Positions 26,784-36,330 of a stretch of DNA of 64,000 nt are shown here, one piece after another. Within the stretch, counting starts at the first letter, position 1; every line of letters starts with the position of its first letter. The position numbers and the translations under genes were made by a program. The stretch is taken from assembly GCF_021049245.1 (NCBI RefSeq), contig NZ_CP088020.1, positions 3,788,001 to 3,852,000 of the forward strand, written 5' to 3'. The notes below the pieces were generated by a model. That model made no database searches. It worked only from the letters and a program-made list of their open reading frames with translations, and was not told where the DNA came from. Origin of the DNA: Radiobacillus kanasensis (lineage in GTDB: Bacteria; Bacillota; Bacilli; Bacillales; Amphibacillaceae).

Positions 26784-27944
26784 TTGAATACGAAAAAAGT
26801 CTTTCCCGTACTTGTTGCGGTTATGTTTCTTGTTATGGTTGGCTTCGGAATTATTATTCCTGTACTTCCTTTTTATGCAGAGGAGCTTGGTGCATCACCA
26901 ACCGAGCTTGGTTTATTAATGTCTATATATTCTTTGATGCAACTTATATTCGCTCCAATGTGGGGTCGTCTTTCGGATCGGATTGGTCGTAAGCCTATCA
27001 TGATGATCGGCATTTTTGGACTTGCTCTATCTTTTTTCATCATGGCACTGTCCACAAACCTATGGATGCTATTTGTTGCCAGAATCATTGGAGGCATATT
27101 GTCAGCAGCTAACATGCCAACCGTCATGGCTTATGTTGCGGATATCACAACAGAGGAAGATCGCGGTAAGGGGATGGGATTGATCGGGGCCGCTACTGGT
27201 CTTGGATTTATTTTTGGTCCGGCTATTGGTGGAGGGTTTACAAATATTAATTTACATACCCCTTTCTATATCGCCGGCATCTCATCTATAGTCACTTTTT
27301 TCTTAGTTTTATTTGTCCTAAAAGAATCCTTAGCGGTTTCACATAACAAAATCGATAAAGGTAAAGCCTCCTTAAAAGAGGTGTTACGCGGACCTTTATC
27401 CATGTTGTATTTCCTACAATTCTTTGTCTCTTTGTCCCTATCTGGCTTGGAGGCTACTTTTGCTTATTTCTCTGCGAAACAAGCAGGACTAGATTCGGTT
27501 ACATTAGGCTATATTTTTATGATTATGGGGCTTGCAAGTGCGGGCGTACAAGGCTCTATGGGGAAACTGACTAAAAAGTATGGGGAAGCTAAGATTATCC
27601 AAGCTGGAATTCTAGTTTCTGCTATCGGTTTCGGACTAATTCTTTTCACGCAGAACTTTACAACTGCAGCTATTTTCCTAGCAATATTCGGTGTTGGGAA
27701 TGGTGTCATTCGCCCAAGTGTTTCTTCTTTATTAACAAAACTGTCTAAGTCCGGACATGGAAGTGCCACTGGCTATTTATCTTCCTTCGACTCTCTCGGA
27801 AGAATAATAGGACCTATATTAGGAGGCTGGCTTTACTCCTTCACTATAGGTCTGCCTTATGTCACTGGCATTCTATTATCCCTGATCGCCTTAATCCTAT
27901 TCCGGATCTATGTAGTGAGATCCAATCAGCAGCTTGATCATTAA
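26784..27944 (+). CDS. MFS multidrug/tetracycline-type efflux transporter
   Basis: 386 residues from TTG 26784; AAGGTGG lies 8 nt upstream and a GTG at 26772 falls inside it. Twelve membrane helices. Motif A reads GRLSDRIGRKPIMM and motif C GLGFIFGPAIGGGF, which marks drug:H+ antiporters of the TCR/Bmr kind. B. subtilis homologues of this type export small lipophilic drugs. The exported compound cannot be told. It is a single gene, divergent from the GntP permease. Confidence 0.8.
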   Translation: MNTKKVFPVLVAVMFLVMVGFGIIIPVLPFYAEELGASPTELGLLMSIYSLMQLIFAPMWGRLSDRIGRKPIMMIGIFGLALSFFIMALSTNLWMLFVARIIGGILSAANMPTVMAYVADITTEEDRGKGMGLIGAATGLGFIFGPAIGGGFTNINLHTPFYIAGISSIVTFFLVLFVLKESLAVSHNKIDKGKASLKEVLRGPLSMLYFLQFFVSLSLSGLEATFAYFSAKQAGLDSVTLGYIFMIMGLASAGVQGSMGKLTKKYGEAKIIQAGILVSAIGFGLILFTQNFTTAAIFLAIFGVGNGVIRPSVSSLLTKLSKSGHGSATGYLSSFDSLGRIIGPILGGWLYSFTIGLPYVTGILLSLIALILFRIYVVRSNQQLDH

Positions 27945-28004
27945 CAGTGCGAATGGGCTTGCCAATTAAGGAAAAGGACGGATAACTTTTGCTTTGAAAA
28001 TCTA

Positions 28005-28800
28005 TTACAAAGACAATATTTGAATAATCGTCTTTAAAACCCCATCTTCTTCATTGGATCGGGTAATATAATTCGCCGCTTCTTTTAATTCATCAACTGC
28101 ATTGCGGACCGCAAAGCTGTATGTAGCACGATCCATGAGTTCTAAATCATTGTAACCATCTCCGAATACCATTGTTTCTTCGGGAGTAACATGTAATAGC
28201 TTTTGTAAGTGTTCAACAGTTGTACCCTTATGAACATTAGCATTAGCTATATCTATCCATGCCGCCTCCGAAGCAACAATATAAGCGGATTCAAAAAACG
28301 GAGATAATCTTTCCCTGGTTTCCATACACCTTAATAATGGGTCGTGAATGGTAATCTTAACAAAGTCATCTTTTATTTCATTGAAATCCGATACTTGTCT
28401 AACCTGTGCATAGGACCTCCTGACAATAGCCGCTTCTTCAGTGGGTGTCGTATCTTTTATGACAGCACCCGTTCTAGTACAGGCAATAATCGTATGTTCG
28501 AGGCTTATTTCCTCAAGCATATGGATAATTTTCAATCCTAATTTATTACGAAGCAAAGATTCGTAAACAAATTCTCCATTATGCTTGATTCGAGTTGCAC
28601 TATCCCCTAAAATCCATAAATCATCTGCATCCTCACCAAATAACTCTTCTACCCGTTCACATTGCTTAACCAGTAACCGGAGCAAAAACAACTCCTTTTT
28701 CTTTCATTAACCTTTTTACATCCTTGTAAAGTTCCCTGTTGAAATCTCCGTTATTATTCAAGAACGTTCCGTCCATATCCGTTAGCACCAATTTAATCAT
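28005..28800 (-). pseudogene. Cof-type HAD-IIB phosphatase, disrupted by a frameshift
   Basis: The gene starts at ATG 28800 (GAGGGGGAG upstream) with IKLVLTDMDGTFLNNN, the catalytic DxD motif of HAD phosphatases. It runs to VVFAPVTG and then hits TAA. The frame one base away continues as KQCERVEELFGEDADDLWIL to the stop at 28005, including KGTTVEHLQKLL and the motif IV sequence VFGDGYNDLELMD. Removing one T from the minus-strand string ACTGGTTAAGCAA (around 28667-28670) restores a normal ~264-residue YidA/Cof-like protein. Either it is a recent pseudogene or there is a sequencing error. Confidence 0.8.
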
Positions 28801-28993
28801 AATGTCTCCCCCTCGTATAAAAGATCTCTTTATTAACTTAATTGTATCTGCATGGAGTAAGACAGTACATTGTTCAGAAGATTTTAGTTAAGATTTACAC
28901 AATAGGGAGTTTGTTACATACATGTAACAACACGTTTCTCAAATCTCCTTGCTGTATTGGAAAAGAGTTTAACAAGGTATTATTTATGAAAAA

Positions 28994-29017
28994 ACACTCC
29001 GGTGATTTACGGAGTGT
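28994..29017 (-). terminator. Terminator of the SNF2 helicase gene
   Basis: 8-bp stem ACACTCCG / CGGAGTGT, followed on the minus strand by TTTTTT. Confidence 0.75.
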
Positions 29018-29078
29018 CTTATTAGAAATGGTACTTCATTCTTTGCATGGTACCCTACTTAAAATCCCCTAACTTAAT

Positions 29079-32000
29079 CTACAACATCAATATTTCCTTA
29101 ATATCCTCTTCGGTAAGCGTAGACCGCGAATTTTCTTTAGCACCAATAACTTCCTCCATTAAATCTCTCTTTTTCACTTGCAATTGATTCATTTTTTCCT
29201 CAATTGTACCGCGGGCCACAAGCTTAATCACCTCAACAACATTCGCTTGACCAATTCGATGAGCACGATCAGCTGCCTGTTGCTCAACAGCTGGGTTCCA
29301 CCAAATGTCGTATAGGATAACGGTATCAGCACCCGTTAGATTAAGGCCTGTACCACCTGCTTTTAAGGAGATGAGGAATAAATCACGTTCACCAGCATTA
29401 AAACGATTGCATATTTCCACTCGTTCTTCTGATGGGGTTTGTCCATCAAGGTAGAAAAAAGGTAGCCCTTGAATAGCTAAATCTTTCCCAATAATCTTAA
29501 GCATTTTCGTAAACTGTGAAAAAATTAACACCCTTCTTCCAGAAAGCCTTGATTCCTCTATAATCCGCATCAGTTGTTCAAATTTAGCTGAGCTTCCTTT
29601 ATAGCCATCAACAAACAAGGCTGGGTGACAACAAATCTGCCGTAATCGAGTCAAGCCAGCAAGAATCCTAATACGATTTTTTCGGAGAGTATCTCTATCC
29701 AGATGCTTTAACGTATCGTGTTTAAGCTTCGACAAATAGGCGGCATATAACTTCTTCTGTTCAGGAAGCAACTCCATGGATTCGGTTAATTCTCTTTTTC
29801 CAGGAAGCTCTGCTAGTACATTTTCTTTTAACCTACGAAGTAAAAAAGGACGTGCCCTGCGTGCAATCTTTTCCCTTGGGAGGTCACTATATTCCTTTAA
29901 CCCAAGGAAAAGCTCAGGAAACACAACATGGAATATAGACCAAAGCTCCTCCAACGAATTCTCTACAGGCGTACCAGTGAGAGCAAATCGGTAATCTGCT
30001 TGTATCTTTTTTACTGCTCTTGCTGTTTGTGTAAAAGGGTTCTTAAAGGCTTGCGCCTCATCAAAAAACGCAGTGTGAAAGGACTGTTTTTCGTACCATT
30101 GTATGTCACTGCGTAACATGGGATAGGAGGTAATGACGACATCCTTATCCATTACATCTTTCCGTATTTTAGACCGTTTATCTTTATTCCCATCCACAAC
30201 AATTGCTTGTATCTCTGGGGTGAATTTCTTACATTCACTAAGCCAGTTATACGTCAAAGACGCTGGGCAAACAATGAGAACTGGGCGTTTCCTTTCGCGG
30301 ATATTGGGAAGTTCCGAAAGAATGAACGCAATACTTTGTAGCGTTTTCCCTAACCCCATATCATCCGCTAGAATTCCTCCAAATCCATAGCTAGCCATTG
30401 TTTTCATCCATCTGTACCCATGTTTTTGATAGTCTCGCAATATGGAATCTAAGCTTTTTGGAACTGCGAATGCCCTTTCATCTGGACTTTTAAGTTTCTC
30501 AAGGAAATGCCGGAACGATTCCTCTATGGTGAACGTACTACTATCATCAACAGAATCCAGAAGCCGAAGCCCCCTGACAATCGGTACGTCAAATCCACTT
30601 TCCAGGTCTTCATCCTGTACAGGAGCTGCATGCAAAAAACGCCTGATTTCTTCAAATTCTCTCGTCTCCAGGGACAAAAGTGATCCATTCCGCAAACGGT
30701 AGTACTTCCGTTTCTCCTCTAGTTCCTTTAGAATCTCCCGTATTTCTTTTTCAGGAATACCATCCATCTCAAACTTGAATTCCAACCAATCGGTCCGTTC
30801 CTTTTTATACTTTATCCGGATTTTCGGGAAAGCTTTGTCTCTGACAACCCGATTTCTGACTGCTGTAGTTGCATATATTTGTACAAGCTTTTGGAGCATC
30901 GGAGTGACATGTTGCAAAAACTCATATTCCAATTCTTCATTATGCAAAAAGTACCCTTCATCTGTTTTGGTAAACGAGCTATCATCCATTAGCTTTAGGA
31001 TCTCGTTTTCCTTTCCCACATCCCTTATCACGATATATTTATTTTGGATTTCCCGACTTTCTAAGGGATTGATCACAATATTTCCATAGTGAAATTCCAG
31101 TCCGGCAAGTAGGCGATTTTTCACCCGGTCCAAATATAGCTTGGCAGATAGTGGTGTCTTCTCAAGCCGTTGCGTCATACCTTCCGATAGTCGGACATCT
31201 CCCAGCTTCCTCAACCCTGGAACTACCTTTTCCATAAAAAAATTCATTTGGTCACGTGGAATCGGAATTTGATTCGTTCCTGAATCGTCTAACATCTGTT
31301 TCAGTTCGGAGAGACGCTTATTTTCCTCATCTCTCAACTGGATCAATTTCCCATCATATAGAACGACTTTATACGAATTCAACACAACCATCCGATTTAT
31401 TCCTTTAATCTTCACTTTATAGTCTCCACTTGCTGTTTCTGCAAAGTCAAACTGAAGTGGAAGCTCTTCTTCCAAAAAATGAAAACCTTCGAACGTATTC
31501 CCGTCATACTCCATCCTTACCAACGGCGCTCGTGTAAGTAAAGGGATAAGCCGCTCTCCAGAAGAAGGGGGAATAAGTAACAGATGGTTATCGATTGTGT
31601 AGTCAAAGCTATCCGGTAACGAGTCCACATACATTTCTTCATCATGGATCACTGGAATAAGCCGCTGAATAACCGCATCCGTTTCTTTTGGAAAGCAATG
31701 AAGAGCAGGGTCATAGGTGAATGATGGGGACAATGTGCATAAATTTCCTGTTTTTACTTGCCTCAGGAAGTCCCTTATATTTTTAATTTTTATAGGACCA
31801 ATGGTCATTTCTATTCCAAGAAGATACTGTTTCCCGTCTACGGAGACGGGTTTACATGTAAACACTAAATCAAGCACTTGCCGATTTTCAAAGTGAAGCT
31901 GGTGGCCGCTTGAACGGGTACGTTGATTATTGAAAATAGACATCAGACCTTCAGTTAGAGCTTGATTTGCTGAAGCATTTGTATGAACGATAGGAATAGT

Positions 32001-32288
32001 ATTATGACGCTGGTGATCGTATATAGCCAGTAAAACTGCCGCAATATGTTGACAATCGTTTTTAACGGAAACTAACGTTGGGCAGGTGCAATTTGTGCGA
32101 AAGCCACCGTTAGAATCTTTTTCTATCGTGACAAGTATATCCTGCAGTCCAGTAATTGTTGCACTACAACGATCAGGACTGTAATCTTCAAATGTTACTT
32201 TATTAGCACGATAAAAAGAGTCACCTTTTTTGAAGGAGACTGTACCGCACATTTCTTTAATGATTTTTTGATTTAATGTAATATCCAA
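29079..32288 (-). CDS. SWIM zinc-finger SNF2-family helicase
   Basis: 1069 residues, starting at TTG 32288 with GGAAGGAGC upstream. The N-terminus holds a SWIM zinc finger (C67-x-C69 ... C79-x-H81 in NCTCPTLVSVKNDCQHIA). A ~500-residue middle region of bacterial SNF2-associated type follows. The ATPase core begins near residue 640 with the Walker A motif DDMGLGKTLQ, then DEAQ near 744, HxxGQ-like AHRIGQ near the end, and the Snf2 C-terminal helicase half. It resembles B. subtilis YwqA. Such proteins are dsDNA translocases that may remodel protein-DNA complexes; a precise role is not established. It is monocistronic. Confidence 0.85.
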   Translation of the reverse strand: MDITLNQKIIKEMCGTVSFKKGDSFYRANKVTFEDYSPDRCSATITGLQDILVTIEKDSNGGFRTNCTCPTLVSVKNDCQHIAAVLLAIYDHQRHNTIPIVHTNASANQALTEGLMSIFNNQRTRSSGHQLHFENRQVLDLVFTCKPVSVDGKQYLLGIEMTIGPIKIKNIRDFLRQVKTGNLCTLSPSFTYDPALHCFPKETDAVIQRLIPVIHDEEMYVDSLPDSFDYTIDNHLLLIPPSSGERLIPLLTRAPLVRMEYDGNTFEGFHFLEEELPLQFDFAETASGDYKVKIKGINRMVVLNSYKVVLYDGKLIQLRDEENKRLSELKQMLDDSGTNQIPIPRDQMNFFMEKVVPGLRKLGDVRLSEGMTQRLEKTPLSAKLYLDRVKNRLLAGLEFHYGNIVINPLESREIQNKYIVIRDVGKENEILKLMDDSSFTKTDEGYFLHNEELEYEFLQHVTPMLQKLVQIYATTAVRNRVVRDKAFPKIRIKYKKERTDWLEFKFEMDGIPEKEIREILKELEEKRKYYRLRNGSLLSLETREFEEIRRFLHAAPVQDEDLESGFDVPIVRGLRLLDSVDDSSTFTIEESFRHFLEKLKSPDERAFAVPKSLDSILRDYQKHGYRWMKTMASYGFGGILADDMGLGKTLQSIAFILSELPNIRERKRPVLIVCPASLTYNWLSECKKFTPEIQAIVVDGNKDKRSKIRKDVMDKDVVITSYPMLRSDIQWYEKQSFHTAFFDEAQAFKNPFTQTARAVKKIQADYRFALTGTPVENSLEELWSIFHVVFPELFLGLKEYSDLPREKIARRARPFLLRRLKENVLAELPGKRELTESMELLPEQKKLYAAYLSKLKHDTLKHLDRDTLRKNRIRILAGLTRLRQICCHPALFVDGYKGSSAKFEQLMRIIEESRLSGRRVLIFSQFTKMLKIIGKDLAIQGLPFFYLDGQTPSEERVEICNRFNAGERDLFLISLKAGGTGLNLTGADTVILYDIWWNPAVEQQAADRAHRIGQANVVEVIKLVARGTIEEKMNQLQVKKRDLMEEVIGAKENSRSTLTEEDIKEILML

Positions 32289-32661
32289 GTGCTTTGCTCC
32301 TTCCTAAGGAAACTCGCTTTGTTTTCAATGATAATTCTATGTTTAGCTCCAATTGATACTCTGAACCAATACTAGTATAGAGGAGGTTTTGCATAAACCA
32401 TTATAGTGATTACGATCTTAATTATAAGGGGATAAAATTTTTACAGCAATTTTTGTTATATCGCGACTACTTATGGTGCGTTCCCAAAGATGCATATATC
32501 TCTCCTTTTGTGTGTACTTCCAATAGACCATTCAAGTCTTCAACTTTATTTTAATCTCTTATTATTCCATAAGAATATTCGTAATCCATCAATATCCATT
32601 GACCTTCAAGAAATAAACATATAGAATTCTTTACATCTTTTCAAAAAAATGAGGGTACAGT
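32289..32661. other. Intergenic region, no convincing gene
   Basis: A lone AGAGGAGG at about 32380 has no start codon at proper spacing. Promoters for the divergent helicase and permease genes are presumably here. Confidence 0.4.
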
Positions 32662-34053
32662 ATGAAAAATGTATTATTTAGGAAAAAGAATCTCGAGGAA
32701 TTATTAGAAAGAAGAGGAGATATCCAGCTACGACAATCGTTAGGAGCATTTGATCTAATCCTCCTTGGAGTAGGTGCCATTGTCGGAACAGGTATATTCA
32801 TTCTTCCTGGGACAGTAGCTGCCGAGCACGCTGGACCATCAATAGTTTTTTCCTTTATTATAGCTGCTATTGTCTGTGCATTAGCCGCTATGTGTTATTC
32901 AGAGTTTTCTTCATCCATACCAGTAACGGGTAGTGCATATACGTATGGATACATTGTATTTGGAGAATTAGTCGCTTGGTTAGTAGGATGGGCTTTGCTG
33001 TTAGAATATGGCTTAGCGGTTGCAGCAGTTGCAACTGGTTGGTCTGCTTATTTTAGTGCTTTGTTAGAAGGGCTTAATATTACCATTCCAAAAGCCATCT
33101 CTGGATCTTTTAATCCCGCAGATGGAACCTATGTGAATTTGCCGGCTATAGCCATTATATTTGCCATTGCATCTTTGTTAACGCTCGGAATAAAAGAATC
33201 TACGAAATTTAATACGATCATGGTATTTATTAAAGTAGGTGTAGTTTTCTTATTTATTGGAGTAGGTCTTTTTTATGTGGAGCCTGCTAATTGGCAACCA
33301 TTTATGCCGTTCGGAATGGATGGTGTAATGAGTGGCGCAGCCCTTGTTTTCTTCGCTTATCTTGGGTTTGATGCTGTTTCGTCAGCTGCTGAAGAGGCAA
33401 AGAATCCACAACGCAATATGCCAATTGGAATTATTGGATCCTTATTTATTTGTACAATACTTTATGTAGCAGTTTCGCTTGTTTTGACTGGGATGGTTTC
33501 TTATACAAAGCTAAATGTGAGTGACCCGGTTAGCTATGTTATGCAGATCGTTCATCAAGATTGGGTGGCTGGCGTTATTTCTCTTGGTGCTGTTGTGGGC
33601 ATGATGACTGTTATACTTGTTATGACATACGGCGGAACGAGACTTCTTTACGCGTTTGGCCGCGATGGATTGCTGCCCAAAAGCATGTATGAGCTTAGCA
33701 AAAAATATAAAACACCCGTCAAAAATACGTGGGTATTTGCAACACTTGTGGCTTTTTGTGCCGGTTTCGTTCCGTTATCTAAACTAGCAGAACTAGTAAA
33801 CATAGGAACATTACTTGCATTTGCAATCGTTTCGATTGGAGTTATTTACTTAAGGAAAAATAAGAGTACACCATCCAATGGTTTTAAAGTGCCTTTCTTT
33901 CCTTTTTTACCAATTTGTTCATTCCTATTATGTTTATTTTTAATTACTCAGCTCTCTGTTCATACATGGATTGCTTGCGGTATTTGGTTTGTATTTGGAC
34001 TACTCTTTTATTTTGCTTATGGTAAAAAGCATAGCGTAATGAATGAAGGATAA
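32662..34053 (+). CDS. APC-family amino acid permease (YfnA/CAT-like)
   Basis: 463 residues, GAGGG before the ATG. Twelve membrane helices. RQSLGAFDLILLGVGAIVG followed by TGIFILPG is the substrate-binding first helix of APC permeases. YLGFDAVSSAAEEAKNPQRN is the conserved helix 6 and loop of the cationic amino acid transporter subfamily, as in B. subtilis YfnA and Geobacillus GkApcT. It imports amino acids with protons; specificity is not known. It is a single gene. Confidence 0.85.
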   Translation: MKNVLFRKKNLEELLERRGDIQLRQSLGAFDLILLGVGAIVGTGIFILPGTVAAEHAGPSIVFSFIIAAIVCALAAMCYSEFSSSIPVTGSAYTYGYIVFGELVAWLVGWALLLEYGLAVAAVATGWSAYFSALLEGLNITIPKAISGSFNPADGTYVNLPAIAIIFAIASLLTLGIKESTKFNTIMVFIKVGVVFLFIGVGLFYVEPANWQPFMPFGMDGVMSGAALVFFAYLGFDAVSSAAEEAKNPQRNMPIGIIGSLFICTILYVAVSLVLTGMVSYTKLNVSDPVSYVMQIVHQDWVAGVISLGAVVGMMTVILVMTYGGTRLLYAFGRDGLLPKSMYELSKKYKTPVKNTWVFATLVAFCAGFVPLSKLAELVNIGTLLAFAIVSIGVIYLRKNKSTPSNGFKVPFFPFLPICSFLLCLFLITQLSVHTWIACGIWFVFGLLFYFAYGKKHSVMNEG

Positions 34054-34062
34054 GAGCAAGAA

Positions 34063-34239
34063 GTGAGCTTATGTTGTTATACAGAGACAGTGTTAGCATA
34101 CCTTGATGACAAGGGGTTAGAGGGTGGACACTTCAAAATTTCTGTTATGGATGCCTTTGATTATCGTACAAAGGACCCTCGAACAAAATTGGAGACCTTT
34201 TGATATATTGTGAAGTGGATTAATTCGTTAAAGAAATGA
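34063..34239 (+). pseudogene. Small protein gene with an in-frame stop
   Basis: From GTG 34063 the frame reads SLCCYTETVLAYLDDKG, continues KISVMDAFDYRTKDPRTK and reaches LETF-TGA at 34201. Past this TGA the same frame goes on as YIVKWINSLKK to a second stop, which suggests a nonsense mutation in a ~58-residue gene. No family is recognised. Confidence 0.35.
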
Positions 34240-34251
34240 ATCAACCTTAAA

Positions 34252-34286
34252 TACACCCCATAAGATAACCAAATCTTTGGGGTGTT
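34252..34286 (+). terminator. Terminator after the small relic
   Basis: ACACCCCA / TGGGGTGT arms at about 34253-34285 with a ~16-nt loop and T-rich tail. Confidence 0.5.
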
Positions 34287-34296
34287 TATACATATT

Positions 34297-34455
34297 GTTG
34301 CAAAAAAGAAAGAAGCGATCTTCTTCTTGGACACTAATCCACTTCACAGCTGTGAATTTCTCCATGGCTCATTCGCCACCAAAACGGGCGACTCCAGAGT
34401 CCTTTTTACCACCAAAGGAAACATGTGCTTCTTCATTTACAAACTGATCTCAGCT
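34297..34455 (-). pseudogene. Aldehyde dehydrogenase C-terminal relic
   Basis: On the minus strand the frame reads DQFVNEEAHVSFGGKKDSGV, then ARFGGE, a TGA, then AMEKFTAVKWISVQ. This is the C-terminus of NAD-dependent aldehyde dehydrogenases (HVPFGGVKNSGVGRFGGEW.. FTTTKWISVQ). The stop stands exactly where the conserved Trp is expected (TGG to TGA). The rest of the enzyme, including the catalytic Cys region, is gone. Confidence 0.75.
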
Positions 34456-34560
34456 AAATAAAGGGAGATTCCATGGACAAATACTGTTACTCTAACTTTC
34501 TATCCAAACCCTTCTCCCTTCGGTTAACTACTGTCAAAATTGAGATTCTGTAAAGTAAAA

Positions 34561-34585
34561 AACCGCACCTACTTATGGCGCGGTT
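34561..34585 (-). terminator. Terminator of the two-component/ABC operon
   Basis: AACCGC / GCGGTT stem, followed by a T-run on the minus strand. Confidence 0.65.
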
Positions 34586-34634
34586 ACTATGGTACAAATA
34601 TAAGTGTAAACGGTTCGGTCTCGAAATGAGTGAC

Positions 34635-35324
34635 CTAAAAATCCTTCCTCACTGCTTTACTTATAACTAAGTAAGCCACTAGAAAACCAATGACTCCAAG
34701 CATAATGGGTATGGCGGTAATAGAAAATAGATTCCCCCCACTTTCTCCAGTTGAAGATAAAATCGCAACAATGAGAATAGAAGAAGTAATAGTTGCTGGA
34801 ACAGAGTATTTAATCATTCCAAAGAATAAAGGAATAAGGGACATTCCAGCACATGCCAGGGCTATACTAATGATGTGAGCTGCTTCATTCGTGAATAGCT
34901 CTGTTGTTAGAGGTACTGCGGTTAAAGCATACATGTTATTAAGGATAAAAAAACTAAAAAACACAATACCAACCGAAATAACAATAAAGCAAAAGGTCAA
35001 GAAACTAACAATGATTAATTTTGACAAAAGAAGCTTTTTCCTATTAATTGGGTACATGAACAGTACAGAAATGGTTTTATTCTTAAACTCTTCCACAATC
35101 ATATTGGAAAGTAAAACAGATGCATGAATAACAAAAGCTGCTACAACTAATAGTTTAATCAACATCATGATATCTTCAGGGTTTGCATAAAACTCTGCAA
35201 CAGCCTCTGGATCTATAGAAATCAATAGAAGCATGCCGATAATTCCTGCATTTATCAATAAAAAATTCAATAAAACACCTTGAACATTCATTCTTCTCAT
35301 TTCCAACTTTATAAGGTTAAGCAT
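34635..35324 (-). CDS. ABC-2-type permease (YcbO-like)
   Basis: 229 residues with six membrane helices and the opening LNLIKLEMRRMNVQGVLLN typical of bacitracin-type export permeases. Its ATG overlaps the end of the ATPase gene by eight bases, so the two are coupled. With the ATPase it forms a half-transporter pair of the BcrAB/YcbNO kind, usually exporting or clearing peptide antibiotics. It is the last gene of a four-gene operon. Confidence 0.75.
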   Translation of the reverse strand: MLNLIKLEMRRMNVQGVLLNFLLINAGIIGMLLLISIDPEAVAEFYANPEDIMMLIKLLVVAAFVIHASVLLSNMIVEEFKNKTISVLFMYPINRKKLLLSKLIIVSFLTFCFIVISVGIVFFSFFILNNMYALTAVPLTTELFTNEAAHIISIALACAGMSLIPLFFGMIKYSVPATITSSILIVAILSSTGESGGNLFSITAIPIMLGVIGFLVAYLVISKAVRKDF

Positions 35325-36243
35325 GATGATTACCCCCTCCTATAAGTTGTAAGAAATAATCTTCAAGTGATTGATTTTTCTTATGGATTGCATCAATTTC
35401 TATTTCATTTCGAACCATAGCTTGTATAATATCATCCTGAGATGTATTACGATCATATATTTTTATTAGCCCTTTATCATCTATCACTCGAAAATTAACC
35501 ACCTTCAACTCGTTTTCCAGGACAAAAGCAGCTTTTGAATAGTCAGTTACTAATAACTCCAAATGCTCCTCCTGTTTTCCGCGAATATCCTTCATTGAAG
35601 TCTCTTCTACTAGTTTGCCTTCTCGTATGACACCGATTGTATCGGCAATTTGTTCAATTTCTCCAAGAATATGACTAGAGATTAAAAGTGTTATCCCATT
35701 TTCCCTGCTTAGCTTCAGAAACAAATCACGTAATTCATTCATACCAACAGGATCTAATCCATTCACTGGTTCATCTAATATAAGAAGATCCGGCTTCGTT
35801 ATTATGGCTCTTGCAAGACCTAGTCTTTGTTTCATGCCAAGAGAAAACTCTTTAACAGGCTTAGCATCAACATTGACCAGGTTTACAAGATCCAGTGCCT
35901 CAGTAATTGCCTTTTTGTTATAGTAACCCATATATTCGCAATGAAGCTCCAGGTTCTTTTTTGCAGTGAGTTTTTCATAAAAAATGGGATATTCGATAAT
36001 ACTCCCTATTCTTTTTAGTATTTCATAGGAGGTGGGATGTACTTTTCCCCCTAATACTTCTATATCTCCTTCTGTCGGTTTCACAAGATTTGTTATCATT
36101 TTCATAACCGTTGTTTTCCCTGCTCCGTTCGGACCAAGAAAACCATAAATTTCACCACGCCGAACATTTAAATTAACATCTGAAACAACTTCTTTTCCCC
36201 GATAAGCCTTTGTTAACTGGTGGGTTTTAAGAATATATGTCAT
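35317..36243 (-). CDS. ABC transporter ATP-binding protein (BcrA/YcbN-like)
   Basis: 308 residues, GGGGG before the ATG. Walker A: GPNGAGKTT; signature: FSLGMKQRLGLARA; Walker B: LLILDEP followed by VNGLDP. The C-terminal ~80 residues form the extra domain seen in BcrA-type ATPases of bacitracin resistance. It pairs with the downstream membrane protein. Control by the adjoining two-component system is inferred from gene order, which matches B. subtilis ycbLMNO. Confidence 0.8.
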   Translation of the reverse strand: MTYILKTHQLTKAYRGKEVVSDVNLNVRRGEIYGFLGPNGAGKTTVMKMITNLVKPTEGDIEVLGGKVHPTSYEILKRIGSIIEYPIFYEKLTAKKNLELHCEYMGYYNKKAITEALDLVNLVNVDAKPVKEFSLGMKQRLGLARAIITKPDLLILDEPVNGLDPVGMNELRDLFLKLSRENGITLLISSHILGEIEQIADTIGVIREGKLVEETSMKDIRGKQEEHLELLVTDYSKAAFVLENELKVVNFRVIDDKGLIKIYDRNTSQDDIIQAMVRNEIEIDAIHKKNQSLEDYFLQLIGGGNHHA

Positions 36244-36330
36244 ATAACAACCCCCTTACAAATATTTAGCCTTACTATATCAAAGGAAACTGTCTTATTA
36301 ATTACTTAATCCTTACGTTTTTCTTACGTT

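Noticed and set aside
28842..29072. 76-codon open frame on the plus strand
   Set aside because: It runs through the SNF2 terminator, has no ribosome site, and its composition is not protein-like.
29776..31089. Several plus-strand open frames of 60-100 codons
   Set aside because: All lie antisense to the SNF2 helicase and have no start signals; shadows of its codon pattern.
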